This document shows, one piece after another, positions 1 through 11,941 of a DNA stretch of 64,000 nucleotides. How positions within the stretch are numbered: position 1 is the first letter of the stretch; each line of letters opens with the position of its first letter. Source of the DNA: Austropuccinia psidii. Its lineage: Eukaryota > Basidiomycota > Pucciniomycetes > Pucciniales > Sphaerophragmiaceae. The stretch covers positions 11,184,975 to 11,248,974 of the forward strand of contig JALGQZ010000011.1 in NCBI GenBank assembly GCA_023105745.1. Reading direction: 5' to 3'. Under the pieces are notes generated by a model. That model ran no database searches and was not told the origin of the DNA. It saw nothing but the letters and a program-made list of their open reading frames with translations. Position numbers and translations under genes: made by a program.

Positions 1-336
1 GGGGCTGAACACCCACCTGTATTGACTGTTTTTGGAAAATACAGATCTGGTCATCTTGAGAAATGAACAGTACTTCTTGAATTCCCACAATGGAAAATGA
101 ATGGACCCAAAAGGGTCAATGCCATACAAGTTGCTTGAATAAACCCTGTATGGACCAATTGAGTTTCCCAAGGAGTTCTGGAGCTTCTTATACCTTGACA
201 AAAGCCATTGTATTGCTGAGAAAAAATGGTGAATAAAGGTATATAATATCATATATTCCCCATTATTGGCTCCTGACGGGGAACAAGATTATCTTGTCTT
301 TAGGGAAAATCCTCTTGAAGGTGACTGGTGGCTTTC
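1..336 (+). repeat. Fragment of family C LTR
   Basis: No gene here. Several stretches resemble the solo LTR at 27041-28503, mainly its 27515-27970 part: the segment around a CTGTATTGA block and the segment ending in a TATATAA..ATCAT block appear in the same order. The fragment is cut at 336, where the family A element begins with TGTGAGCC. I infer that element A1 inserted into an older family C LTR. Similarity is diverged and was judged by eye, so its limits are uncertain. Confidence 0.5.
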
Positions 337-2102
337 TGTGAGCCTTAGAGGTAATTTCATATACCAAAAAGACCACAAATACAGAATTAACATATAAATA
401 TAAATAAAATAAATTTATTTATTATAATAAAAATCAAAATATAAATATAAAATTATATTCAAAATTAGAAATTTAATTACCATTTAAAAATAAAATTACA
501 TTAAATTTTGAAATGATAAAATTACATTTATACTTGAAAAAATTAAGTAAAAATGAATTTTTAACAAAATTCTAAAAAAATAAAATAAATTTGGCAAAAA
601 GTTAAATAAAAATTACTATAGCTTTCTATCCAATGAATAGACATATAAAATTTATTTCACCATTGGATTCCTCATAAAAAATCAGGTGGGGTCACCTGTG
701 AGTGAAATTTTTGTAACTCAACTCTAAATAAGCTTAAATTAAGTTTTTAGTATTTTCAATACAAAAATTGAAAATCCTCAAAACTTTAATTCAATTCACA
801 CCACATGTGGTGTTAAACATCAAATTTTGTGTTAAAATTGAGGTGTTGTGTTTAGTTTAGAAGTTATGAGGAATTGAAGTATTTTCAATTGAATTCAATT
901 GAAATGTCAAAATGTGCACATGTATTACATAAGTGAACTTTGATTTACATATGAGGTATCAATTATTACTGTATTGAACTGTACAAATCAATTGAATTAC
1001 ATATGTAAATTATTAGTATAATACATGATGAGGAATTAAAGGAAAAATAAATTGGAAAGATTAAATTTGGGGGGGAAAAGGAACTCCAGCTCTAAGGGGG
1101 AGCTAGACCCCCAAAATCCTTTCTGGCAGGCGTGTGGTGTCAAAATTCATGCAAAATTTCATCACTTTTGGCCTGGAATTGAGTTACAGGGTCTATGGAC
1201 TCAATTGATGATGAGGTTTTGATACCAACTGGGGTAGTTTTAGCTGTTGCCAAGAGGGTAAAACTACCCTTAAGATAAAACAATAATAGTAAAAACAGTT
1301 TTAACTGGTTTCTACGTCCCTTACACACATTCTGACGTGTTGTGAAGGCGCTAGACCAGGTATTGCTATAGTAATGGCTGATTTAAGGGTCTAAGATGGC
1401 TAAAAATGGCTTAAACCAGCCCTTTTTTGGTCTAAACCAGGGTTCAATGAGGCCATAATTGGCTTTTATGTTGTCAGCCTGTTTTTCACGACTGACAAGA
1501 GTAAAATTTACTTTTGGAGTAAGACAATTGATTGCTATAAAAGAATGTCTTCTTTGCCCCACTTTTCTCTTCATGTTAGAATATTTTCCTTTTACAATTA
1601 GTTTAAACATTGTTAAACCAATCAATAAAAGATTCCAACCACCTTTCTTAATTCATTTCAAACCTTTTAACCATGTTACAAATCATTATAATAACTGTTT
1701 GTAACTTTTATAATCATTTTTACCCCTGAACCACCCCAAAAGTGAATTAAAGCATCTTTCATCACTGTAAACTTTGTCACTTTGTTTCCAAATTCACTCT
1801 AGTCACTTTTGGGTGTGTTTTCTCTATAATATTATTTTTAAAGACTCTGTTCTTTAATTAATTGCTTGCAGTTAATTTCTCAATTAGTTCCAATTGAAAT
1901 TGTTCTTGAAGAAATTTCTTTTGTAGCCTTAAAATATCTCTTGTAGAGTATTTTTGGATAAATTTTTATTTTTGGTAAAACAATAAATCTTTATAATATT
2001 ATTGCTTCATACTAATGAATTCATCAACAATAGTTTGGCGTGTTTTCTCTTAAAAATAATATCTCTTACTATTTCTAATTGAATTTTACCTTATAAAAAT
2101 TT
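337..2102 (+). repeat. 5' LTR of A1
   Basis: Starts TGTGAGCC and is collinear with the repeats at 8573, 10326 and 17537. The alignable part ends at 2102, where the 8573 copy is cut by A2. The true LTR may run about 50 bp further, towards the primer site at about 2161. It is 1.77 kb and very AT-rich and holds a TATAAAAG box. It differs at many positions from the 8573 copy, which indicates an old insertion. Confidence 0.88.
1536..1543 (+). promoter_or_regulatory. TATA box of A1 5' LTR
   Basis: A TATAAAAG octamer in the 3' third of the LTR, the expected place for an LTR promoter. The same octamer is kept at 9758-9765 in the 3' LTR, but in A2's 5' LTR (about 11529) it reads TATGAAAG. Confidence 0.5.
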
Positions 2103-2160
2103 TGAGGACAGGAAAAGTACTTGATTTTTAATCAAAGTTTCATATCCACACCTTATATTT

Positions 2161-2178
2161 TGGGGCCCAGCCATGATA
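2161..2178 (+). other. Primer-binding site, family A
   Basis: Begins TGGGGCCCAG, as expected for the complement of a tRNA 3' CCA end. It lies just after the LTR and matches in position the TGGGGGCCTGG site of family B at 44525. The tRNA identity was not determined. Confidence 0.5.
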
Positions 2179-2369
2179 TTTTACCTTTGACATATTTTTT
2201 CACTCTTTTTAAATCTTTTTTCTCATATTGAAAAATTTAAAAACATATAAAAAATACTTACAATTCAAAAAATCAAGAAAAAAATAATTTTTTAATATTA
2301 TAAGTGAGGCTTATATTTCAATTTCTTTTTTGAAATATCTTTTTTTTACTTGATTAATTAGTTTTTTCA

Positions 2370-2600
2370 TTGATTTTAGTGTCTGAAAACGTGGTAAGAC
2401 AAGAAAACATTGACACAGCCTCAACAGTAACCAGCATTATTCCTGCCAGTACTGTTAATTCTGATCATAATAGTACTATCTTTGTGACTCAGAATATTCA
2501 ACCAGAGCCAAGTTCTTCTGAATTAGTCAACTTGGAAATAAGTAATACTCTTCAGCAAGCCAAAGATTTGGCCAATAATACGTTTTTTGACGTAAAATGA
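2370..2600 (+). pseudogene. Leader ORF upstream of ORF1 (A1)
   Basis: A 76-codon serine/threonine-rich open stretch, in the same frame as ORF1 but separated from it by a TGA (2598) and a TAA. It has no ATG; the first codon is TTG. A pyrimidine-rich run ending in TTTTAG just before it looks like a splice acceptor, and a similar TTCAG occurs in the family B leader near 60137. It may be an exon of ORF1 or plain leader; I cannot tell which. Confidence 0.25.
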
Positions 2601-2627
2601 CTATTTTAAGCCTTTTTAACCATAATT

Positions 2628-3290
2628 ATGCCTTCAACCAGGTCAGGAGCCAGCTATAACCCCTCAAGCAGTCCCAGAAAGGTAAAAGACGTGATTATGG
2701 CAGAGGCCAATCAGGTACAGAAGGAAAAGGGTCAGTTGATGACTTCCAAACAACTAAAATGGGTCATTCTGAAGCTGACAATACCATTTTACCTTCAAAA
2801 AGAGCTGACACCACCACAACAAGCCTCAGTGGACATATACAAAGCCAGCCACAGTGCATAAAACAATGCACTTCAGTTCAAGGAGTACCAGATCCTTGCA
2901 GACCTGTGGAAGAATTGCATGAATTCTTACCTGACTGTGAGAAAATTCCTGGGCCATCCCAATACTTGCAAATTGCTCAATGGATGGCATCCATTGATTG
3001 AGAAGAAAAACATGATGCTTTTGACACTAGAATGGAGGAAAAACAACCCTCCACCACCAAAACCAGTGCCAAAATCAGCCCCAGTGGCCAGCAGCAGCAA
3101 TTCCAACGTGAAAAAGCAGCCACAAACTCCAAACAATGGCAAAGGGAAGGCACCAGTCCCAAAACCTTACAGCCAGGGCTACAGAATCCCAAAGATTCAA
3201 GAGGATGCCATGGAAAATGTATTTCAGATGGCCAGAACCACAATGGAATTACAAAAGAAGGAGGAAGCCAGATTAAAACATCAAAAATGA
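2628..3290 (+). pseudogene. ORF1 upstream of and overlapping gag (A1)
   Basis: A predicted protein of about 220 residues starting at ATG 2628, broken by one TAA at 2859. The N-terminus is Ser/Thr/Arg-rich. The middle contains a tryptophan-rich segment (NGWHP followed by LLTLEWRKNN). Then comes a proline/lysine-rich part, and the C-terminus is a predicted amphipathic basic helix ending in ARLKHQK. It overlaps the gag frame, which is -1 relative to it, from about 2759 to its stop. Its TGA lies inside an ATGA at 3287-3290 that also offers a Gag-frame ATG. The same protein in diverged form is present in A2 and both family B copies. I do not recognise a known domain; a nucleic-acid-binding or Gag-accessory role is only a guess from the basic composition. 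Confidence 0.6.
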
Positions 3291-4849
3291 TTTCTGATAC
3301 TTTTAATTGTATTCCAGAGTTGTATAAAGCTATTATTGATGTAAAAAGTCATCTTTGTGATAAGAATACATCAATTTGTGACAATCTTAAAGCAAACAAC
3401 TTGAGTCTGAGCCAAATAGATGATACACTTAAATGCTTTGAAAGAGTTTTAAGAACAATCAAAACTTCCAATAATGATAATTCTTTTGGCATTAAGATAA
3501 ATGAACAATCTGCCATTATTAAAGAATTAACAGACAAATAATCTAAATTCAATATTGATGACATAGTTGAAACAAGAATTAAACAAGCTATTAATACTAT
3601 CAAAGAAGATAATAAAAAAGTTCTTGATGATATTTCAAAATCATTTACTGAAGTAAAGACACATGTAATTGCCTTGAAAAAGTGTGTTGATACCTCAAAA
3701 GAGGAAATATCAAAAGTAACAATAAAGTTAAATGAAGTTATATCTGATAATACTAAACAAACAGAATTATGGAATGAGCTTACATATAAAGAGGATGATC
3801 ATAAAAAGAATGTCATAGAATCTATACAAAGATTACAACATGAGTTAAGAAATTCACAAAGGTGTAATAACAGTAAAATGAATGATGTTGAACAACTGCT
3901 AAACACTTTACCAAGAAAGTCTACACCTCTGAATCAAAATGAAGAAGCAAGAATCCCCAATCCACAAGTATTGGATATTGAAAATTCACAGTTAAAAAAT
4001 GAATTTTATACTTCTTTTCATAACTTAGAACCATCAATGTGCCAAGCACTCTTGAAAGAAGTTCCAAAACTTAAATAATGGCCTCACTTCAGTGGTGAAG
4101 GAGAGTATGACCATATGGAATTCATCAGAGGTATTATCATGATCAAAGAGGATTTTAAATTACCAGAAAGATTGGTAACAGCCAGATTTAACACCTTGTT
4201 TCCCAAATCAGCTCATAGATGGTACATCAAAATAAGACAAGCACATGGACACCAGAGTTGGACTTGGTGGACAACCCAAATCATTAACAAATGGGCAAAT
4301 GATGCTTGGAGGTTGAAAGTCAAAACAGCCATTGAATCTGCCAAATTTAATGTTGATAAAGATAAAGCTTTACCATGGTTTTGCCAACAAAAAGACAGAT
4401 TAACAGCATTATATCCTGACATGTCAGAATTTATGATCCATAGAAAAATTCTGAGACAATGTGGAGGTAACTTAGATCATGCTATCAAAAGGAGGACTAC
4501 TGAACAATCTTCAGCAGAGGATATGATCAATATATTAGAAGAAGTAACCACCAGAACCAGAATTCGTTCTAGTAGGGTGAATCTCAAAACAAGGTTTAAT
4601 ACACCTTGGAAAGATTCTGTGGACAAAAACCCCAAAGAAAATTCTAATAATATGAAGTATAAATCTGCAGATACACTCAGAAATTGCCATATTTGCCAAA
4701 GCACCACCCATTTAGCAAATACATGTCCAAAGAAGGGAAAAATCAATGAAATTGATATTGAAAAGGAACCTTATGTTGAGAAAGATGACATAATTGAGGA
4801 AATTCAGATGATAAGTCATCCATATTTTCTGAATCTTCAAAAGATATAG
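2759..4849 (+). pseudogene. gag: Gag of A1 (broken)
   Basis: The gag frame runs from ATG 2759 through a TGA (2999) and TAAs at 3539 and 4076. It contains a coiled-coil-like N-terminal half, then a capsid region beginning near PHFSGEGEYDHMEFI (about 4080-4560) typical of fungal Ty3 Gag, and a CCHC knuckle of spacing C-x2-C-x4-H-x4-C with all four ligands present (about 4687-4730). A one-base loss near 4800, seen by comparison with A2, throws the C-terminal tail out of frame. Gag would form the particle shell and bind element RNA. Confidence 0.85.
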
Positions 4850-4875
4850 AAAACATCAATGCCACTTTTGAAATC

Positions 4876-6081
4876 ATGGAATCTTATTCCCACTTACCAC
4901 GATTGAGAAATTGTAAACTTGATTTATCAAAAGTTCAAGATGCACAACTTATGAAAACAAAACCAAACAGGGGACAAGGTTATACAGCTGGTAACTCCTG
5001 TACAACAGAAGTGGTGCTTGACAACAAGCCCACCAAACCTTTGCTTGATCCAGGAGCCTTCTGCTCTTGTCTTGGAAAATCTTTTCTTAAGACTTGTGTA
5101 CCAAATTTTGAATGCCAATTGTTACCAATTTATGGTATAAAATTCAACAGTGCAAGTAATCCAATGAAAGCATTAGGAATTTTTGAGACGAATGTTATAT
5201 TCCCACACATAAATGGGAATTTAAGAATCACAGTTGAATTTGTTGTTATGGGAAATTTCTCTAGTACCCACTTTATATTGTGAAATGACTATTTAATCAT
5301 GTATGGGATAGATTTGCATAATAACAAAGATAGATACTTTACTATTGGAGACAATAAGCGGCAAAAATTTGCCTTTTTACCATTTAAAAGACAAATTTCA
5401 GTAAACAAAGTATCACCAGTCAACTTAGAGTTAGAGAAATTCAAGGCTGAACAGTTAAATTAGGCTGAAATAAGCCTTCATCTTGCTGATAAACAAGAAA
5501 ATGAACTTTCTTCCCTTTTGTATAACCACAGAGGAGCATTTGCTTCAGAAAAAGAACCTCTAGGAGCAATTATTGGTCATGAAGTTGACATCATTCTAAA
5601 CATTGCAAGACCTTATCCACCACTCTTAAGAAGACCTGCATATCCAGCAAGTCCAAAATCAAGAGAAGCTCTAGAAATTCATATTAAAGAACTTCTGGAC
5701 CTTCGTGTAATAAGAAAAGTAGGCCACAATGAAGAAGTAGAAATAACGACACCAGTCATAGTGGCATGGCATAATGGAAAATCCAGAATGGTTGGGGACT
5801 TTAGAGCTCTGAACACTTACACTGTTCCAGACAGATACCCAATACCAAAAATCCAAATTGCCCTTATTCAAATATCTCAAGCAGTGTATATAACCACTAT
5901 GGATGCCTTTAAAGGATTCCATCAAAATGTGGTGACACCAAGAGCAAGAAAATACTTGAGAATTATTGTTCATTGTGGAGTATATGAATACTTGAGGATG
6001 CCCTTTGGTATCAAAAATGCACCTTCACACTTCCAAAGAATGATGAATGAAATCTTCCCTGAAGAACTCTCAGAAGGATGA
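4876..6081 (+). pseudogene. pol: Protease and N-terminal RT of A1
   Basis: In the frame reached after the gag frameshift. The aspartic protease motif reads LLDPGAF, a variant of D-T/S-G-A. Stops are TGA 5281 and TAG 5461. The reverse transcriptase palm begins near 5620, with the fingers motif around VGDFRALNTY and the PIPK box. Translation ends at a TGA (6079) where A2 has TGG. Just beyond, the catalytic Y-I-D-D box reads Y-I-A-D (about 6093), so one metal-binding aspartate is lost. Confidence 0.88.
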
Positions 6082-6122
6082 TTAATGATTTACATTGCTG
6101 ACATTATTGCCTGTTCCAAGAC

Positions 6123-8549
6123 TTGGAAGAGCACATGTACAGATTGTCCAGAGGTTTTACCAAAAATCAATTGGTAAACATGAAAATCTCCTTGAAGAAA
6201 TGCCATTTTGGATTTAAAGAACTTACGGCACTAGGACATGTTGTATCTGGTTTATCCCTTGGAATTGACAAAAACAAAGTTGCAGAGGTATTGCTAAAAC
6301 CCATGCCTCAGAACAAGGAGGAAATTCAGTCATTCTTAGGTTTTGCAGGATATTACAGGCAACACATTAAAGATTTTGCATCCATAGCAAGACCACTCTA
6401 TAAATTGTGTGACAAAGACACAGTATTTGAAGTGACTGTTGACAGAGTCAAAGCTTTTGAGTGTCTAAGAGAATCCTTGACCACTGATCCACTCTTACTC
6501 ATGCCAGACTTTAAATTGCCTTTCAAACTGTATATTGATGCATCAGGGGATGGACTGGGCGCTGCACTTCACCAAGTTCAGATCATAAATGATAAACCTG
6601 TAGAAGGACCCATATGTTTCATATCCAGGCAAATCAAACCAACTGAAGCCAGATATGGAGCAATTCAAATGGAATGTCTATGTCTTGTCTGGGCCTTGGA
6701 AAAATCAAACTACTTTTTGCAGGGATGTGTTTTTGAGGTGATAACAGATTGTACAGCTGTCAAATCAATTTTAAACCTGAAAACACCCAACAGACATATA
6801 CGCAGATGGCAAAAAGCCATACAAGAATACAGAGGCAATATGACTATTATTCATAAGGATGGGAATATTCATAAGAATGCAGATCGACTAAGCAGATGGC
6901 CATTAACAAATAATATTGATAATCCTGCTTATGTTCCCGAAGAAGCTTCACCACAAATTCCAATAGAAGGAATAAGTGTTAGGGACTTGAACACCACCTT
7001 CTTTGAAGAAGTGAGAAGCAGTTACACTCAAGATAAGAACTGTAGCATCTTATGCCAATTACTTAACAAATACTGTAAAGACAACTCTCTAATACATGCC
7101 TTGGATGAAGTATGGAGAAAATCTTCTGATGAAGGAAGATTTCACCTACTGGATGGTATAATTTACCACAGAACCAAGCACACATGTGTCATGATAGTTG
7201 TAGACAGGTCATTAATTAATCTTGTACTGAAAGAATGCCATGATAGCCCCTTTCAAGGACATATGTCTGAAGATAGAACAAGAGAGAAAGTAAAGACCTG
7301 CATATGGTGGCCAATGTGGCAGAAAGATGTTGAAGAGTATTACAAGACCTGAGACAGATGCCAAAAGGCAAATAAATCCACTGGCAAGAGACTTGGAAAT
7401 ATGATAAAAATCCAAGAACCAAACAGACCTTGGGAAATTGTCCATATGGATTGGGTATCTGGCCTACCACCAGGAGGTGACAGAAGCTATAATGCTTGCC
7501 TAGTAATTGTGGACAGATTCAGTAAAACTCCAATCTTTTTACCATGTCACAAGGATGATACAGCCATGGATACAGCTCTTCTGATATGGAATAGAGTAGT
7601 GTCATGGAATGGGCTATTTACAAATATCATTGGTGATAGGGATCCCAAATTCATTTCAGCACTATGGAAAGATCTCCACCAATTATTTGGCACTAAACTG
7701 TTTTTCTCTGCAGCCTACCACCCACAAACTGATGGCCTGGCTGAAAGGATGATCCAAACCTTAGAGGACATGGTGAGAAGAATTTGTGCATATGGCCTTG
7801 AACTCAAAGATTGTGATGGATTTACCCATGATTGGTGTACTCTGTTGCCAGCACTGGAATGAGCATATAAAACATCAGTCCATGCCAGTACCAATCAGAC
7901 TCCTGCTATTCTAGAAAAAGGATGGAACCCCAAGTTACCCCAATATTCCTTGAGGAAAGATTTAATTTAAATACATCCCACAGCTGCTAGCTTCAAAGGA
8001 ATGCTAGACAAAGCTAGAAAGCATTCAGTAAGGTGCATGGAGGACTCTTTTGCATATGCTCAAGAAAAATTGGCTAAATCCCATGCAACTCCAGATTTCA
8101 AAGTGGGGGACCTAATTCATGTATCTACCACTAACTTCAATAACATCAAAGGATGTAAAAAGTTGAAAGACTCCTTTTCAGGACATTTTGTGATTAAGGC
8201 CCTCCATGGAGAAAATGTTGTTGAAGTAGAGTTACCTGAGGAACTTAGCAATAAGCATCCCACATTTCCAGCGAGCTTGAAAAAGCCATACAAATCTAGT
8301 GATGTTGAAAAATTTCTCTTGAGGAACATGATTCCCCAGGTTATACCTCCTATTGAGACATCTGGTATTAAGAAGATTACCAAAGTTCTTAAAGAAAGAA
8401 AATTAAGGACCAAAAAAGTAAGGGAATACCTTGTTAGGTACAGTGACCAAACTTGTGATGATGAATGGTTAGAAGAAAAAGATATACCAGAAGCTACCAA
8501 AATCCTCAGGAGATTCAGACCCACTAGAAATACCAATATTACAAAGTAA
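6123..8549 (+). pseudogene. pol: RT thumb, RNase H, integrase, chromodomain of A1
   Basis: After a one-base loss near 6120 the frame continues through the RT connection. RNase H follows, with the YIDASGD, MECL and ITDCTAV motifs and an HKDGN..NAD box. Next are the integrase zinc region, where the second cysteine pair is damaged by a TGA at 7350, and the integrase core with DWVSGLP, GDRDPKF and the [13 protein letters not shown] glutamate block (D,D,E all present). The C-terminal chromodomain spans about 8370-8520, with aromatic/acidic residues around YLVRYSD and DEWLEE. Further stops are TGA 7860 and TAA 7968; the natural stop is 8547. Confidence 0.9.
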
Positions 8550-8560
8550 TGATATTTTTT

Positions 8561-8572
8561 AGGGGGAGGGAA
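8561..8572 (+). other. Polypurine tract of A1
   Basis: An uninterrupted purine run (AGGGGGAGGGAA) directly before the 3' LTR TGTGAGCC, the expected primer for plus-strand synthesis. A2 has a decayed version with one T at 17525-17536. Confidence 0.8.
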
Positions 8573-10325
8573 TGTGAGCCTTAGAAGTAATTTTATATAC
8601 CCAAAAGACCACAAATACAGAATTAAACATATAAATATAAATAAAATAAATTTATTTATATTATTATAATAAAAATCAAAATATAAATATAAAATTATAT
8701 TCAAAATGAAAAATAAAATTACGATTTAAAAATAAAATTACGGTAAATTTTGAAATGATAAAATTACATTTATACTTGAAAAAATTAAGTAAAAATGAAT
8801 TTTTAACAAATTTATAAAAAAATAAAATGAATTTGGAAAAAAAGTTAAATAAAAATTATTATAACTTTTTATCCAATAAATGAACATATAAAATTTCTTT
8901 CACCATTGGATTCCTCATAAAAAATCAGGTTGGGTCACCTCTGAGTGAAATTTTTGTAACTCAACACTAAATAAGCTTAAATTAAGTTTTTAGTATTTTC
9001 GATACAAAAATTGAAAATCCTCAAAACTTTAATTTAATTCACACCACATGTGGTGCTAACCATCAAATTTTGTGTTAAAATTGAGGTGTTGTGTTTAGTT
9101 TAGAAGTTATGAGGAATTGAAGTATTTTCAATTGAATTCAATTGAAATGTCAAAATGTGCGCGTGTATTACATAAGTGAGCTTTGATTTACATATGAGGT
9201 ATCAATTATTACTGTATTGAACTGTACAACTCAATTGGATGACATATGTAAATTTTAAGTATAATACATGATGAGGAATTCAAGGAAAAATAAATTGGAA
9301 AGATTAAATTTGGGGGGGAAAAGGAAGTCCAGCTCTAAGGGGGAGCTAGACCCCCAAAATCCTTGCTGACAGGCTTGTGGTGTCATAATTCACGCAAAAG
9401 TTCATCACTTTTGGCCTGGAATTGAGTTACAGGGTCTGTGTACTCAATTGATGATGAGGGTTTGATACCAACTGGGGTAGTTTTAGCTGTTGCCAAGAGG
9501 GTAAAACTACCCTTAAATTAAAACAATCATAGTAAAAACAGTTTTAACTGGTCCCTACGTCTCTTACACACCTTCTGACGTGTTTTGAAGGCTCTACACC
9601 AGGTATTGCTATAGTAATGGCTGATTTAAGGGTCTAAAATGGCTAAAAATGGCTTAAACCAGGGTTCAATGATGCCATAATTGGCTTTTCTGTTGTCAGA
9701 CTGTTTTTCACGACTGACAAGAGTAAATTTTACTTTTGAAGTAAGAAAATTGATGGCTATAAAAGAAAGTCTTCTTTGCCCCACTTTTCTCTTCATGTTA
9801 GAATCCTTTCCTTTTATAATAAGTTTAAACGTTGTTAAACCAATTAAAAAAAGATTCCAACAACCTTTTTTAATTCATTTTAAACCTTTTAACCACGTGA
9901 GAAAATAATTATAATCATTTTTTGTAACTTTTATAATCATTTTTACCCCTGAACCACCCCAAAAGTGAATTAAAGCATCTTTCATCACTGTAAACTTTGT
10001 CACTTTGTTTCCAAATTCCCTCTAGTCACATTTGGGCGTGTTTTCTCTTTAATATTCTTTTTAAAGACTTCTTTCTTGAATTAATTGCTTGCAGTTCTTT
10101 GCTCAATTAATTCCAATTGAAATTGCTCTTGAAGAAATTTCTTTTGTAGCCTTAAATATCTCTTGTTGAGTATTGTTGGATAAGTTTTTATTGTTTGTAA
10201 AACAATAAATCTTTATAATATTATTCTTTCATACTAATAAAGTTATAAGCAATGAATTTGGCGTGTTTTCTCTTAAAAATAACATTTCTTACTATTTTTA
10301 ATTGAATTTTACCTTATACAAATTT
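8573..10325 (+). repeat. 3' LTR of A1, truncated by A2
   Basis: Collinear with 337-2102. It retains a TATAAAAG box at 9758-9765. A second LTR starts after an AATTT at 10321-10325, at a point that would be internal in A1's 5' LTR (equivalent to 2102). This fits A2 having inserted close to the end of this LTR. Confidence 0.88.
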
Positions 10326-11939
10326 TGTGAGCCTTAGAGGTAATTTCATATACCCAAAAGACCACAAATACAAAATTAACATATTAATATAAATAAAATA
10401 AATTTATTTTTATTATTAAAATAAAAATCAAAATATGAATATAAAATTATATTCAAAATAAAAAAAAATTAATTACAATTTAAAAATAAAATTACATCAA
10501 ATTTTGAAATTATAAAATTACATTTATACTTGAAAAAATTAAGTAAAAATGAGATTTTAACAAAATTGTGAAAAAATAAATAAATTTGGAAAAAAGTTAA
10601 ATAAAATTTATTATAAATTTTTATCCAATAAATAAACATATAAAATTTATTTCACCATTGGATTCCTCATAAAAAATCAGGTGGGGTCACCTGTGAGTGA
10701 AATTCTTGTAACTCAACTCTAAATAAGCTTAAATTAAGTTTTTAGTATTTTCAATACAAAAGTTGACGATCCTCAAAACTTTAATTTAATTCACACCACA
10801 TGTGGTGTTAACCATTAATTTTTGTGTTAAAATTGAGGTGTTGTGTTTAGTTTAGAAGTTATGAGGAATTGAAGTATCTTCAATTGAATTCAATTGAAAT
10901 GTCAAAATGTGCGCATGCATTACATAAGTGAACTTTGATTTACATATGAGGTGTCAATTATTACTGTATTGTACTGTACAATTGAATTGAATTACATATG
11001 TAAATTATAAGTATAATACATGATGAGGAATTAAAGGAAAAATAAATTGGAAAGATTAAATTTGGGGGGGAAAAGGAACCCCAGCTCTAAGGGGGAGCTA
11101 GACCCCCAAAATCCTTTCTGACAGGCGTGGGATGTCAAAATTCACGCAAAATTTCATCACTTTTGGCCTGGAATTGAGTTGCAGGGTCTGTGGACTCAAT
11201 TGATGATGAGGTTTTGATACCAACTGGGGTAGTTTTAGCTGTTGCCAAGAGGGTAAAACTACCCTTAAGATGAAACAATCATAGTAAAAACAGTTTTAAC
11301 TGGTTTCTACGCCGCTGACACACATTCTGACGTGGTTTGAAGGCTCTAGGCCTGGTATTGCTATAGTAATGGCTGATTTAAGGGTCTAAAATGGCTAAAA
11401 ATGGCTTAAACCAGCCCTTTTTGGTCTAAACCAGAGTTCAATGATGCCATAATTGGCTTTTCTGTTGTCAGACTGTTTTTCACGACTGAAAAGTGTAAAA
11501 TTTACTTTTGGAGTAAGAGAATTGATGGCTATGAAAGAATGTCTTCTTTGCCCCACTTTTCTCTTCATGTTAGAATCTTTTCCTTTTATTAATTAGTTTA
11601 AACACTGTTAAACCAATCACTCAAAGATTACAACCACCATTTTTAAATCATTTTAATTCTTTCAACCACGTTAAAAATCATTATAATCATTGTTTGTAAC
11701 TCTTATAATCATTTTTACCCCTCAACCACCCCAAAAGTGAATTAAAGCAACTTTCCTCACTGTAAACTTTGTCACTTTGTTTCCAAATTCACTCTGGTTA
11801 CTTTTGGGCGTGTTTTCTCTTTAATATTCTTTTTAAAGACTTTTTTCTTTAATTAATTGCTTGCAGTTCTTTGCTCAATTATATCCAATTGAAATTGCTC
11901 TTGAAGAAATTTCTTTTGTAGCCTTAAAATATCTCTTGT
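10326..11939 (+). repeat. 5' LTR of A2, 3' end deleted
   Basis: Matches the A1 LTRs from TGTGAGCC to the CTCTTGTA block, then changes abruptly into the ORF1 sequence CAATGGATGGCATCC. The promoter box is mutated to TATGAAAG near 11529. With the primer site gone this copy cannot start reverse transcription. Confidence 0.88.
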
Positions 11940-11941
11940 AC

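Larger units (their letters stand above)
337..10325 (+). mobile_element. Ty3/Gypsy chromovirus copy A1
   Basis: A full-length but dead LTR retrotransposon. In order it shows a 5' LTR, a primer-binding site near 2161, ORF1, gag with a CCHC knuckle, protease, reverse transcriptase, RNase H, integrase and a C-terminal chromodomain, a polypurine tract at 8561-8572 and a 3' LTR. Domain order PR-RT-RH-IN-chromodomain places it in the chromovirus branch of Ty3/Gypsy. At least two frameshifts (about 4800 and 6120) and many nonsense codons show it is inactive. Its 3' LTR is interrupted at 10325 by the start of copy A2. The five bases before the element are CTTTC; no matching right-hand duplication was found. 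Confidence 0.9.

Noticed and set aside
3032..3541. Possibility that ORF1 is only a frameshifted Gag N-terminus
   Set aside because: In A2 and the long family B copy both frames stay open across the overlap, and the ORF1 protein features recur between families; a frameshift alone does not explain this.
8117..8704. 195-codon minus-strand frame over integrase end and LTR
   Set aside because: Spans the element/LTR border and mirrors the integrase codons.
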